From G965233625 sp965233625 (GTDB lineage Bacteria > Planctomycetota > Planctomycetia > Pirellulales > Pirellulaceae): a stretch of 64,000 bases of DNA. The position numbers and the translations under genes are program-made. The stretch is from positions 2,480,001 to 2,544,000 of the forward strand of contig OZ247499.1 in the NCBI GenBank assembly GCA_965233625.1, read 5' to 3'. Below, in pieces: positions 28,458-38,844 of the stretch. The notes below the pieces were generated by a model. That model was not told the DNA's origin. It worked only from the letters and a program-made list of their open reading frames with translations, and made no database searches. Within the stretch, counting starts at the first letter, position 1; each line of letters opens with the position of its first letter.

Positions 28458-29006
28458 ATGTCCCGGCGCGAAGTAACGATTGAAGATCTGCAACGCCTCC
28501 ACAAGTTGGCAGCACAGCGGTTTCCGCATGAGTATCTGGATGAAGGACTTGGCGCCGTAGGGCTGTTCCTGCATGACCCGCCGGAAAATGCAGGGTACAG
28601 CCAGACGCCGGTTAACTCCGTCACGTTTGCCGGGGCTGGCGTTGATGGAATCCACTTCGGCTGCGTGACGGATAGCTCCACCATAGACCCGCAATCGGCC
28701 GTTGTCGTGACGATACCGATGGCGTTCGACCAGCCTAACTACATCATCGGAGAGTCGCTGTACGATTTCCTTTGTCTGGGATGCCGGCACGGTTACTCCG
28801 GCGTTGCGAATTTACATCTCAATCAGAAACAAACGTTGGAGGCTTTTTCCGCGCCTCCAGCCGGGTGGTTCGACGACCGTGCACCGCAGATTCTCGAACT
28901 ACTGACCGATGAACTATCGCTTGAGCCCTGGCCTAATGTCGAAGAACACTTTCACGACCTGCAAACACGTTTCATGCCATCGCTGAAGTTGAAGGACTGC
29001 TGTTGA
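28458..29006 (+). CDS. SUKH/SMI1-KNR4-like protein
   Basis: A 182-aa hypothetical protein. The central part (VTFAGAGVDGIHFGCVTDSS ... VVVTIPMAFDQPNYIIGE ... FLCLGCRHGYSG) has the pattern of bacterial SMI1/KNR4 (SUKH superfamily) proteins, many of which are immunity or regulatory proteins. There is no toxin gene next to it, so an immunity role is not supported. I chose the Met of MSRREVTIEDLQRL rather than the one 31 codons upstream because the intervening residues look non-coding. It lies 123 nt after ppk1 in the same orientation. Confidence 0.65.
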   Translation: MSRREVTIEDLQRLHKLAAQRFPHEYLDEGLGAVGLFLHDPPENAGYSQTPVNSVTFAGAGVDGIHFGCVTDSSTIDPQSAVVVTIPMAFDQPNYIIGESLYDFLCLGCRHGYSGVANLHLNQKQTLEAFSAPPAGWFDDRAPQILELLTDELSLEPWPNVEEHFHDLQTRFMPSLKLKDCC

Positions 29007-29091
29007 TCGAATGATGGATAGTTGTCGTCCGTCCAACGATTTCCAACCTGGATCGCCTGTGGCAACCCGGTGATTGCTTCCGACATCTCCG

Positions 29092-31470
29092 ATGCGTGAT
29101 TTTCAGCTTATTCTCTGCACCATCTGTTTCGCGGCAATCTTGTCAGGCGCGTCGTTTTGCGCCGCCACAGAGCCGGTTGCTGCTCCCGCTGCGATCGAAT
29201 TCTTTGAGAAGAAGGTGCGCCCGCTTCTTCACAAACATTGTTTTGAATGCCATGCCAGCGACTCCGCAACGCTGCAAGGCGGATTGCTGCTGGACTCTGC
29301 CAGTGGGCTACACGCAGGCGGCGACAGCGGGGCGGCTGTAATCGCTGGCAAACCCGCTGAGAGCCTGCTGATTGAAGCTGTTGAATACGGACCAGACAGC
29401 ATGCAGATGCCGCCGAAAGGCAAACTAGCTGACGCAGAGATCGATGTTCTGAAGACATGGGTCACCAGCGGTGCGGTCTTCCCTGGTGACACAAAGACGT
29501 CACCATCATCCAAACAGAAAGGGATTGACTACGCACGCGGGAAGCAATTCTGGTCGTTCCAGCCAGCAAGCCCGCAGAAGCTGCCTGTGGTGCGGCGGAC
29601 GTCGTGGCCGCGGCAGCGTATTGACCACTTTATCCTGGCGCGGATGGAAGCGGCCGGGCTGGCACCTTCGGCTGAGGCACGGCGCAGCGTGCTGATCCGC
29701 CGTGTGTATTTTGACCTGGTGGGTCTGCCGCCAACGCGTGAAGAAGTGGAGCAGTTTGTCCAGGACAAGCGGCCCGGCGCCTATCAACGGCTGATCGATC
29801 AACTGCTGGCGTCTCCGCGATACGGCGAACGATGGGCGCGGATGTGGCTGGACCTGGCGCGGTATTCAGACCGCACTGCATCCTGGCTGCAGAAGGGCGG
29901 TCAGCCCCACCTGTATCGCGATTGGGTCATCCAGGCGTTCAACACGGATATGCCCTATGACGAGTTCGTTCACCGGCAGTTAGCCACGGACATGATGCCG
30001 CAGACTGGCCCCGCCGACCGTGCGGCGCTTGGTTTTCTGGGACTTAGTCCTACCTACTGGAAAGAGTTGAAGCTGCCGTCCGAGATTATCAAAGTGATCG
30101 TCGCCGACGAATGGGAGGAACGCGTCGATGCGACGGGACGCACGTTCCTGGGTTTGACCATCGCCTGCGCCCGCTGTCACGATCACAAATTCGATCCCAT
30201 CGGCGCCAGCGACTACTACGCGATGGCAGGCGTCTTCGCCAGTTGTCATCCGGCCGAACTTCCTATCATCAGCGACGAACTTTATGAGCCCGTAGCCGCA
30301 GCAAAAAAGAAAGTAGAAACGCTTCAAAAGCAGCTCACGGCGCTCAAGAAGAAAAAACCGGCGCCCGCCGGAGAGATCACGCGTTTGCAGCAACAGATTG
30401 CAGAGCTGCAGCAGACGCCCCACTACAACACGCCCTTAGCGAAGGCTCTCAGCGAAGAGTCCATCCAGGTGCTGCGCGCAGGAAAGCGTGCCGATCAAGG
30501 CACCAGGATCACTTACAAGCCGCAGCCGCAGGATCTTTCCGTCTTTATCCGTGGCGATCCGAACCGGCCCGGCAAACCGGCGCCACGACAATTTCTGCGC
30601 GTGCTTTCCAAGGATCAGCCGCAGCCATTTACCCAAGGAAGCGGCCGGCTTGAACTTGCCCACGCCATCACCCGTCAGGCGGCGCCGCTGACGGCTAGGG
30701 TCATTGCGAACCGCATCTGGACGCATCACTTCGGACAGGGACTGGTGCGGACGCCCAGCAACTTCGGCCAGATGGGTGAGCGTCCTTCGCACTCGCAACT
30801 GCTAGACGATCTTGCCGCGCGGCTGATTGAAAACAACTGGTCGATCAAAAAATTGCATCGCGAAATTCTGCTTTCAGCCACCTACCGCCAGCAAAGCAGA
30901 ACCACGCCGGCCGCGAGCAACATCGACCCGCAGAACCGGCTGCTTCACCGCATGAACCGGCGCCGGCTGGATGTTGAAGCGTGGCGAGATGCGATGCTTT
31001 ACGCCTCCGGGCAACTTTCTGTAACGATGGGCGGTCCGTCGGTGGACGTGGAAGAAAAATCGAACCGCCGCCGGACGATCTATGGCACCATCCACCGTCG
31101 CGATATGTCCAAGATGTTGCAGATTCACGATTTCCCCGACCCGACTTCGCACAGCCCGCAACGAACGCCAACCGTCACCGCACTGCAGGGCTTATACGTC
31201 CTCAATGGGCCGCTGCTGCAATCACAGGCGGCGGCACTGGCAGACCGCATCACAGCCACGAAGGTTGAAAACAGCAAGGACAAACAAGCAGTGCTGCGGC
31301 AACGGATTTTCACAGCCTACTGGCTCACCTACAGCCGGGAACCGCTGCCACACGAAGTGCAGACCGGGATCGAATTTCTCCAGAGCCACAACGCAGCACA
31401 ACGGACAGCTGCCTGGCGGCAGTACGCACATGCTCTCCTGGGATCGAATGAATTTCTGTTCGTAGATTAA
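29092..31470 (+). CDS. Cytochrome-like PSCyt1/DUF1549/DUF1553 protein
   Basis: A 792-aa exported protein with a signal peptide (FQLILCTICFAAILSGASFC), PSCyt1 with haem motif CFECH (Cys50-Cys53-His54), DUF1549, a second motif CARCHDHKFDP (Cys359-Cys362-His363) and DUF1553. A coiled-coil segment rich in Lys/Gln (KKKVETLQKQLTALKKKKP, then ITRLQQQIAELQQ, about residues 402-443) separates DUF1549 from DUF1553, which the homologue at 6.8 kb lacks. An alternative start lies six codons upstream. It is followed after 12 nt by its DUF1501 partner. Biochemical role unproven; haem binding inferred. Confidence 0.93.
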   Translation: MRDFQLILCTICFAAILSGASFCAATEPVAAPAAIEFFEKKVRPLLHKHCFECHASDSATLQGGLLLDSASGLHAGGDSGAAVIAGKPAESLLIEAVEYGPDSMQMPPKGKLADAEIDVLKTWVTSGAVFPGDTKTSPSSKQKGIDYARGKQFWSFQPASPQKLPVVRRTSWPRQRIDHFILARMEAAGLAPSAEARRSVLIRRVYFDLVGLPPTREEVEQFVQDKRPGAYQRLIDQLLASPRYGERWARMWLDLARYSDRTASWLQKGGQPHLYRDWVIQAFNTDMPYDEFVHRQLATDMMPQTGPADRAALGFLGLSPTYWKELKLPSEIIKVIVADEWEERVDATGRTFLGLTIACARCHDHKFDPIGASDYYAMAGVFASCHPAELPIISDELYEPVAAAKKKVETLQKQLTALKKKKPAPAGEITRLQQQIAELQQTPHYNTPLAKALSEESIQVLRAGKRADQGTRITYKPQPQDLSVFIRGDPNRPGKPAPRQFLRVLSKDQPQPFTQGSGRLELAHAITRQAAPLTARVIANRIWTHHFGQGLVRTPSNFGQMGERPSHSQLLDDLAARLIENNWSIKKLHREILLSATYRQQSRTTPAASNIDPQNRLLHRMNRRRLDVEAWRDAMLYASGQLSVTMGGPSVDVEEKSNRRRTIYGTIHRRDMSKMLQIHDFPDPTSHSPQRTPTVTALQGLYVLNGPLLQSQAAALADRITATKVENSKDKQAVLRQRIFTAYWLTYSREPLPHEVQTGIEFLQSHNAAQRTAAWRQYAHALLGSNEFLFVD

Positions 31471-31482
31471 GCGAGCCCCACA

Positions 31483-32861
<1,379 letters not shown>

Positions 32862-32865
<4 letters not shown>

Positions 32866-33584
32866 CTTTCGCTGACAACTTTGCCCTGCTTCTTCTGCAT
32901 CAGATCTTCCATCAAATCCACTTCGGCGTGCGCCGTGGTTGCATCGTAATGAAGATAGGTGAACCAGAAGACCAGCCCGTTCAGCAGGTGCCAGACGCCG
33001 TGGCCCGTCAGGATATGATTAGACGGCACGCATAAGACATGCGTCAGATCCAGAATCCAGATGCCCCAAGCCGTCAGAAACGTCCCCACCATCGCATAGG
33101 CGTAAGGTCCCAGACGGCGGTCATAAAGTCCGCGTCCGATCACGAAGACCACCAGCACACCAAACAGTGGCGTTGCGAAAATCGTGTACATCGCGCTCAG
33201 CACTGTGATGATGAGCGAAGCGATAATCACGCCGGCAATCAAAGGGGTGGTTTTGCGGGTCGGCTTTGCCCGGTGATACTGGATGGCCACAATGCTGAGG
33301 ATGAACAGAAACATCCCGCTGAGGTCGAGTGTCTCGCCCAGAATAGTGTTGCTGGCATGAAAGTAGCCGGAAGCCACGCCCGTCCACAATGCCGAACCAC
33401 CCAGCAACTGTTCCAGCGGACGCTTGGCATAGAGCAGGATCATCACTCCGGCAATGACGGGTCCGATGTTCGTCCACGTATCGGCGGGATGTGCGATGAT
33501 GCCGGGCAGCGTTTCTTCGCAGAACTTCATCCGCGCTTCTTCAAAGAGCGGACTTTCAGCACTGAAGTATTTTGACAGGTCCAT
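32862..33584 (-). CDS. Ceramidase-like membrane protein (CREST superfamily)
   Basis: A 240-aa protein with seven probable membrane helices. It keeps the alkaline ceramidase/CREST pattern: FCEE at residues 21-24, TWTNIGP, a Ser/His motif SGYFHAS (His76), Asp87 in ETLDLSG, and the C-terminal HGVWHLLNG with His195 and His199. In the human alkaline ceramidase the equivalent three His residues bind catalytic zinc with Ser and Asp nearby, so zinc-dependent amidase activity on a lipid is plausible; the substrate is not known. The start lies 6 nt after the stop of the upstream ABC ATPase gene, so they are probably co-transcribed. Confidence 0.82.
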
Positions 33585-33590
33585 GATGCG

Positions 33591-34481
33591 TTACCTGGGT
33601 GGGTGGTGCTGATCGTAAACGCTGCGTAGCCCGACAGGCTCGATACGCACTTCCTCCAGCGGCAACGTCGCCAGCCAACCAAGCAACGGCGCCAGTTCGC
33701 CAGGCGTTTCTATCATGACTTCGCTTCCCTGGGTCTGCACCGAGATATCGGCGGAACCGCCCGGCGGCTGCAGTTCCGCAAGCGGCTTTCCGTCGTTACT
33801 TCGCGCCCGTATCCGGTGGCGCCGGCGCAGATCGCTCATTGTCTGCGCATGGACCAGCACGCCATCGCGCAGAATCACGACGCGGTCGCACACTTCCTCG
33901 ACTTCCGAAAGTACATGCGAAGAAAACACCACCGTCCGGCCTGCCGCGCGTGCTTCCAGCACCATCTTCGCCACTTCGCTGCGGACGGTCGGGTCCAGGT
34001 TGGCGGTTGGTTCATCGAGAATCAGTAGTTGCGTATCAAAGGCCAGGATCGCCGCCAGGGCTGCCTTCTGTCGCATGCCGGTGGACATCATCCCGACGCG
34101 GCGGGAAAGGTCCAGATCCAGTCTTTCCGCCAGATCGAGCGATCTCCGGTAGTCGCCGCCCGGTCGGACGCCCGCAAAAAACTTCAGTACATCGCGGCCA
34201 CGCATTCCGGGGAACAGGCGGGCGTCGCCGGGCAGATAGCCAACACGCTGGTGCACTTGCACACTCTCGTGATAGCAGTCCAGCCCATCAATCTTCGCCC
34301 AGCCATCCGAAGGTCGCAGAAACCCCATTAACAGCCGCAGCAAAGTTGTTTTGCCCGCACCGTTAGGACCAAGCAGGCCGAACACCTCGCCCCGGTTTAC
34401 TTGCAGCGAGCACGCGTCGAGCGCCGTAAATTCGCCATAACGGCGGGTCAGGCCGTCCGTTTCAATCAGTGGTGATTCCAA
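33591..34481 (-). CDS. ABC transporter ATP-binding protein (ABC-2 type)
   Basis: A 296-aa ATPase subunit. Walker A GPNGAGKT spans residues 38-45, the signature region reads MSTGMRQKAALAA as in many ABC-2 ATPases, Walker B is LLILDEPTANLDP, and a switch His follows in VVFSSHVLSE. The C-terminal 70 residues form an additional domain of the drug/natamycin-resistance ATPase type. A permease partner is not encoded next to it, so the substrate cannot be named. The downstream membrane gene, 6 nt away, is ceramidase-like and not an ABC-2 permease. Confidence 0.92.
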   Translation of the reverse strand: MESPLIETDGLTRRYGEFTALDACSLQVNRGEVFGLLGPNGAGKTTLLRLLMGFLRPSDGWAKIDGLDCYHESVQVHQRVGYLPGDARLFPGMRGRDVLKFFAGVRPGGDYRRSLDLAERLDLDLSRRVGMMSTGMRQKAALAAILAFDTQLLILDEPTANLDPTVRSEVAKMVLEARAAGRTVVFSSHVLSEVEEVCDRVVILRDGVLVHAQTMSDLRRRHRIRARSNDGKPLAELQPPGGSADISVQTQGSEVMIETPGELAPLLGWLATLPLEEVRIEPVGLRSVYDQHHPPR

Positions 34482-34625
34482 ATCAAATGCCTCAGGAGCG
34501 TCGCCAAAGCTGTCACAAAGCTGGTTGCTGACAACTTCACAACAAGCTATTTCTTCCTGGTGGAAACTTCCGCCGTTGTTAGTAGCGTATTGAATCCTGA
34601 GGTTGGTTGGAACCAGCCCGGACGA

Positions 34626-35201
34626 CTACGAAGCCTGATAATGCCGGTTGATCAAGTCGTTCTGCAGCCACAGCAATTTGGTGAAGGCACGCAAGGTTGC
34701 TACCTCTGTCTCCCGCGGCAACCCTAAGCCAAGAATAGTAGCCGTCAGCGCATCTGCCAGAAAGCCCATCAGTGCGTTCATCTGCACCAGCGGGATATCG
34801 AGCGTCGCGGTGCCTGCTTTGGGCGTGTGGATCTTGCCAACCATATCCAGGTATACAACCATCTTGCCGTTGTAGGGCTTGGTGACAAGGGCCGTGACGT
34901 ACTGCAGAAGGTGGCTCTTGCGGAAGCCGATCATTTCGTGATCCAGCGTCAGGCTCTCGAGGCTTTCCGGCGTTTCACCCTCGTAGCCCGACTGCCGTGG
35001 TACGAAGTGCCGTTTGGTCGCATCGTAAGAAAACAGTTTGTCGTAGATGGCATCAACCAGCCCCGGCGCCAGCGGCGCCAGCTGCGACGCGGCTCCGTGA
35101 ATTGCCGCCACATCTTCTTCGCCAAATCCAATAAAACCGGCCAGGTACTCAAACCGGTAATCCAGATCTTCTTCCAGCCGTGGTTCATCAATTTTTTGCA
35201 T
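34626..35201 (-). CDS. Protoglobin family haem protein
   Basis: A 191-aa single-domain protein matching the protoglobin/globin-coupled-sensor fold: an N-terminal extension (YRFEYLAGFIGFGEEDVAAI), a helix with DKLFSYDATKRHF, and the core HEMIGFRKSHLLQYV ... KMVVYLDMVGKIHTPK. His125 in KIHTPK fits the proximal haem ligand, close to position 120 of archaeal protoglobin. No signalling output domain is fused. Binding of O2, CO or NO is expected from the family; the physiological role is open. Of three nearby Met codons I chose the third because GGAG stands 7 bases before it. Divergent from the RtcB-like gene. Confidence 0.82.
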   Translation of the reverse strand: MQKIDEPRLEEDLDYRFEYLAGFIGFGEEDVAAIHGAASQLAPLAPGLVDAIYDKLFSYDATKRHFVPRQSGYEGETPESLESLTLDHEMIGFRKSHLLQYVTALVTKPYNGKMVVYLDMVGKIHTPKAGTATLDIPLVQMNALMGFLADALTATILGLGLPRETEVATLRAFTKLLWLQNDLINRHYQAS

Positions 35202-35385
35202 GTTCATCTCCGGCGTTCGCCGCATCGTGAGTCGAACTGCCCCACAGTAATTTACAACTTAGGCGCGCGTCGGGGCAGTGGACTGTGTCACAATTGCCCG
35301 AACGCGAACCTGACACCAGTTTCGCATGTCTACCCTGCTTCAGAGCCGCATTTCCTCTTGAAAGAATTATCCGGTAAAGAACCTG

Positions 35386-36915
35386 GTGACATCCGCAAAA
35401 CTTGAAAGAATCGACGCCAACGTTCAACGGCTGGCAAACTCCTACGACATTGACGTGACGCTGTTCGCCAACGAACGGGTCCCCGTCGAAGAGGCTGCCA
35501 TCGAAGAACTGGAGTCCATGCTGCAGTTGCAGGAAACCGTCGAAGCGTTTCAGAACGACAGCCCAGCGTCGTTCCCGGACGAACCGCGCATTCACCGTGT
35601 GGCGCTCACTCCCGATTTTCACAAAGCACGCGGTATCCCGGTTGGCACGGTGCTGGAAACCAGTGGCTTTGTCGTTCCGCAGGCGATTGGCAACGATATC
35701 AATTGCGGCATGCGGCTGCATCTCACAGGAATATCGGGTGGAGAAGTTCTGCAACGCCGCGAGGAACTAGAGACGGCCTGTCGCAGCATGTTCTTCGAAG
35801 CTGGCCGCCGCATTCCCATGCAGAGCGAACAGCGTGAGGCGCTGCTTCTGGGCGGCATTGACGGACTTGCCAGTACAACACCGCCGGATTTCTCAGAGGG
35901 GCTCTGGTCTTACTTCCATCGCTCGCAGGCGGCGCGGCACGCGACGAACATCGACCGCCGGGGCAGTCTTACCGCCAACAGCATGGCCGGCCTGGAAGCC
36001 TTCCGCGGAGAGCCCGGGCGCCTCAGCCGTGATAGTCAAATTGGCTCCATCGGCGGCGGGAACCACTTTGTTGAATTCCAGCAGGTGAAGCGCATCGTTG
36101 ATGGGCAGATCGCACACGCCTGGGGTCTGCGGCCGGGCATGGTCACCGTGATGGTTCATACTGGCTCTGTTTCCATCGGGCACGCCAGCGGAACCTTCTA
36201 CCGCGACAAAGTACGCGAGATCTATCCGCAGACGTTGCCACACCCTTACAACGGCCTGTTCATTCTGCCTCTGGGAGAGCGGCATGCTGAAACGGCTGAC
36301 GCTTTCTGGAATTCGCTCAACAATGCGGCCAACTTTGCATTCGCCAACCGCATGTTCCTGGCGATGATGGCATGGGCTTCTCTTGAGCAGTGCGTGGGCG
36401 AAACAGAATTCGACCTGCTTTACGACGCTCCTCACAACATGCTGTGGCGTGAAGAGAAAGAAGGCCGCGAACGGATCATCCATCGCAAAGGCGCCTGCCC
36501 GGCGCGTGGATTTACTGAAATGGCCGGGACGTCTTACGAATACTACGGCGAGCCAGTGCTGGTCCCCGGCTCTATGGGCGCCAGTAGTTTCATCCTGGCA
36601 GGCAACGGTTTCGAGGGCTCAAACGCGAGCGCTGCGCACGGCGCCGGCAGAGCAACATCCCGCGGCGCCGCCATGCGTGGCTACGAAAAAGAGTTCGCTG
36701 ACTTCCTGGAAAACTTCCGCATCGTCACCCCCGTCGATTTCCGCCGCCAGGACATCAAACGCCGCCGCGACATAATGGACAAGAAGTTAGCCGATCTCAA
36801 GCAAGAGGCGCCCTTCGCCTACAAAGGCATCGGCCCCGTAATCGAAACAATCGAAGACGCCGGCATCGCCCGCGTGGTGGCCGAACTCACGCCGTTGATG
36901 ACGGTAAAGGAGTGA
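35386..36915 (+). CDS. RtcB-family RNA ligase-like protein
   Basis: A 509-aa member of the RtcB family; canonical RtcB joins 2',3'-cyclic phosphate and 5'-OH RNA ends using GTP and Mn2+. Metal-site motifs are present: GNDINCGMRL (Cys107), GGGNHFVEFQ, HTGSVSIGH and APHNMLWRE. The nucleotidylated His is His418 in SAAHGAGRATSRG, preceded by the HRKGACPARG and GSMGASSFILAG blocks. It differs from typical enzymes in details (HTGSVSIGH instead of HSGSRGxGH, APHN instead of xCHN), so it belongs to a divergent subgroup. The start is GTG with only a weak AAAGAA upstream. No rtcA, rtcR or tRNA gene lies nearby. Confidence 0.88.
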   Translation: MTSAKLERIDANVQRLANSYDIDVTLFANERVPVEEAAIEELESMLQLQETVEAFQNDSPASFPDEPRIHRVALTPDFHKARGIPVGTVLETSGFVVPQAIGNDINCGMRLHLTGISGGEVLQRREELETACRSMFFEAGRRIPMQSEQREALLLGGIDGLASTTPPDFSEGLWSYFHRSQAARHATNIDRRGSLTANSMAGLEAFRGEPGRLSRDSQIGSIGGGNHFVEFQQVKRIVDGQIAHAWGLRPGMVTVMVHTGSVSIGHASGTFYRDKVREIYPQTLPHPYNGLFILPLGERHAETADAFWNSLNNAANFAFANRMFLAMMAWASLEQCVGETEFDLLYDAPHNMLWREEKEGRERIIHRKGACPARGFTEMAGTSYEYYGEPVLVPGSMGASSFILAGNGFEGSNASAAHGAGRATSRGAAMRGYEKEFADFLENFRIVTPVDFRRQDIKRRRDIMDKKLADLKQEAPFAYKGIGPVIETIEDAGIARVVAELTPLMTVKE

Positions 36916-36997
36916 CGGATACAGCAGCGGTCCAGAAGAAACATAATACTTTTTGCAACACGGTGTAACACATTCCCGGCGCCGACGCTTAGCAGGG

Positions 36998-37014
36998 TGT
37001 GAACGATGTTCACA
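36998..37014. promoter_or_regulatory. 17-bp palindromic operator candidate
   Basis: TGTGAAC-GAT-GTTCACA is a perfect palindrome with 7-base arms, located 51 bases before the start of the His/Tyr-rich secreted protein gene. Size and symmetry fit a dimeric regulator site; no particular regulator can be named. Confidence 0.4.
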
Positions 37015-37064
37015 GTCTTCATGACCCCTGGTTAACTGTCGCAGATTCAAAAAGGAATTCTGGA

Positions 37065-37529
37065 ATGAACTCGCTGAAAAACATTGCTAAAGTCTTTGCC
37101 CTGACCGCTGTACTTGGCGCCGCGTTTGTGGCGACGAGTACGCCGCAAGAGGCAGAGGCTGGTTATGGGCACCGCCAGTATTACAGCTCGTGGGCGTTTC
37201 ATACTACGCACAACTACCACTACCGCACGTTCTACTACAAGCCTTATGTGACTTACACTTCGTATCACTACCACTACTGCATCTATCAGCCGCAGAGCCG
37301 TTACGTTTACTTCTACAACCCGGTCCGCCGGGTGTATTGGGGACGTTTTGATACGCAAGGTAAAGAAGGCGCCCAGTACTCGCTGCTGGCCGAGAAAGAT
37401 CGCAGCGGTGACCTGAAAGCCATCCCCGAAGCCGCCTTCCCGGCGCCCGGCGCCATGCCGTCGATCCCCGGGGCTGAAGACGGAGTCTTGATCAAGGCGA
37501 TCAAAGACTTACCCGTCAGCAAGAAGTAA
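37065..37529 (+). CDS. Secreted His/Tyr-rich protein
   Basis: A 154-aa exported protein with no recognisable catalytic domain. The signal peptide (MNSLKNIAKVFALTAVLGAA, cleavage near the following Ala/Thr stretch) is followed by a segment extraordinarily rich in Tyr and His (YGHRQYYSSWAF, NYHYRTFYYKPYVTY, SYHYHYCIY), then a short YWGRF strand and a Pro/Ala-rich tail. Proteins of this kind recur in planctomycetes and could bind metals or be structural parts of the envelope; both are guesses from composition. AAAGGAATTCTGG precedes the ATG and a palindrome lies upstream. The gene is monocistronic and ends before a bidirectional terminator. Confidence 0.8.
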   Translation: MNSLKNIAKVFALTAVLGAAFVATSTPQEAEAGYGHRQYYSSWAFHTTHNYHYRTFYYKPYVTYTSYHYHYCIYQPQSRYVYFYNPVRRVYWGRFDTQGKEGAQYSLLAEKDRSGDLKAIPEAAFPAPGAMPSIPGAEDGVLIKAIKDLPVSKK

Positions 37530-37553
37530 CGCTTCTGGCATATCCGCAAAAAG

Positions 37554-37588
37554 AACAAGCCGGCGCTTCATCCGGGCGCCGGCTTGTT
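37554..37588. terminator. Bidirectional intrinsic terminator
   Basis: A perfect 13-bp stem (AACAAGCCGGCGC and its complement) closes a 9-base loop, with A-rich sequence before and T-rich sequence after it. It separates the convergent His/Tyr-rich and TPR genes. Confidence 0.8.
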
Positions 37589-37618
37589 TCGCGTTCTTGA
37601 GATGAACGGATTGAGCGG

Positions 37619-38629
37619 TTACGCCCCGTTGCAGATCGACTTCATCACACGCACGGTTGCTTGCCGCGGATCGTCTTTGTCCAGCAGTTCTTCAGCGCGA
37701 TGACAACACTCAATGGATGCCTGGAACTGCTCCGTGGTGCACAACAAACGCGCCTTCCCGAACCACGCAGGGGCGAAGCGGTTGTTGATCTGCAAGGCGC
37801 GGTCGAAGGCGTCTTCTGCTTCCGCCCAGCGTTCAAGGCTGACATACGCTTCGCCCAGATTGTTCCAGATCTCAGGAAAATCCGGCGCCACGTCAAGCGC
37901 ACTTTTGAAGCACCGGGCGGCTTCTTCAAATTGATCAAGATGGATGAAATACAGCCCCTGATTCGACCATCCCGGCGCGTAGTCCGGCGCAGACTTCAGC
38001 GCCCGCTCGCCGTGTTTTACTGCGGCGGCAAAGTCGCCCACCATGGCCGCGCAAGTCGCCAGCCCGAACAGGGCGCCGCTATCCTGCGGGTCAATCTGCA
38101 ACGCCCGCTGATAACTTTCGAGCGCTTCTCGGGCCCGTTCTAGATTGACGAGGCTATTGCCACGGTTTGACCAGGCGACGGGATCAGCATCCCGTATCAA
38201 AAGGGCCTTGTCGTAGCAGGCAACAGCTTCTTCATAGCAGCCGGATTCGTCCAACAGACGTCCACGGTTGATCCACGCATCTGCATCGTTGGGGTCAAGC
38301 GTTGTGGCCTGCGTAAAGCAATCGAGCGCTTCGTCGTACTCGCCAAGATCTTGCAGCGCCGCTCCCAGATTGAACCACGGCGCCGGATGTTGTGGATCAA
38401 ACCGCAGGGCTTTGCGGTAGCACAATATCGATGCGTCGTGCTGGTTATCCGCTGACAACGCACAACCCTTGGCGTACCACGCGAAGCCATAATCCGGTTC
38501 AATTTCCAGAGCCTGATCGAAGAGCTCAAGTGCATCGTGGATCTGCTCTTGTAGGAAGCAGTCGTTGGCTTCCGAAATGAGCGTATCCACATCTTTGCCA
38601 CTGAAGATGCTGGCACTAAAAACTTCCAT
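37619..38629 (-). CDS. Tetratricopeptide repeat protein
   Basis: A 336-aa protein made almost entirely of about nine consecutive 34-residue TPR units, from DALELFDQALEIEPDYGFAW to AEDAFDRALQINNRFAPAW, with the consensus Trp/Leu/Gly/Tyr/Ala/Pro pattern. There is no signal peptide or membrane segment, so it should be a cytoplasmic scaffold or adaptor. The partner is unknown. GGGGGAG stands 8 bases before the selected ATG (MEVFSASIFSG), favouring it over an in-frame Met six codons upstream. Confidence 0.9.
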   Translation of the reverse strand: MEVFSASIFSGKDVDTLISEANDCFLQEQIHDALELFDQALEIEPDYGFAWYAKGCALSADNQHDASILCYRKALRFDPQHPAPWFNLGAALQDLGEYDEALDCFTQATTLDPNDADAWINRGRLLDESGCYEEAVACYDKALLIRDADPVAWSNRGNSLVNLERAREALESYQRALQIDPQDSGALFGLATCAAMVGDFAAAVKHGERALKSAPDYAPGWSNQGLYFIHLDQFEEAARCFKSALDVAPDFPEIWNNLGEAYVSLERWAEAEDAFDRALQINNRFAPAWFGKARLLCTTEQFQASIECCHRAEELLDKDDPRQATVRVMKSICNGA

Positions 38630-38844
38630 CTTGCCGCTCCCCCTCAAGGTTGCTCACCGGCGCATACAGTCTCAGATTTTTGGGGGATCTGAACTACACG
38701 ACGGCGTCAACAGGATTTTCCCCCAGGGAATTATTCCTAAGAATTCGCCGTACGGCAATGCGCAATCTGCAAACATGGGGATATTCCGGGGTGCGGCGGT
38801 CGCGGAACGTGGTGTTTGCGTGGTTGAGGGCAGTGCGCACCGCC

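Noticed and set aside
28458..29006. Toxin-immunity locus based on the SUKH-like protein
   Set aside because: No polymorphic toxin or toxin fragment next to it.
35386..36915. RNA repair operon around the RtcB-like gene
   Set aside because: No rtcA, rtcR, archease or tRNA genes nearby.
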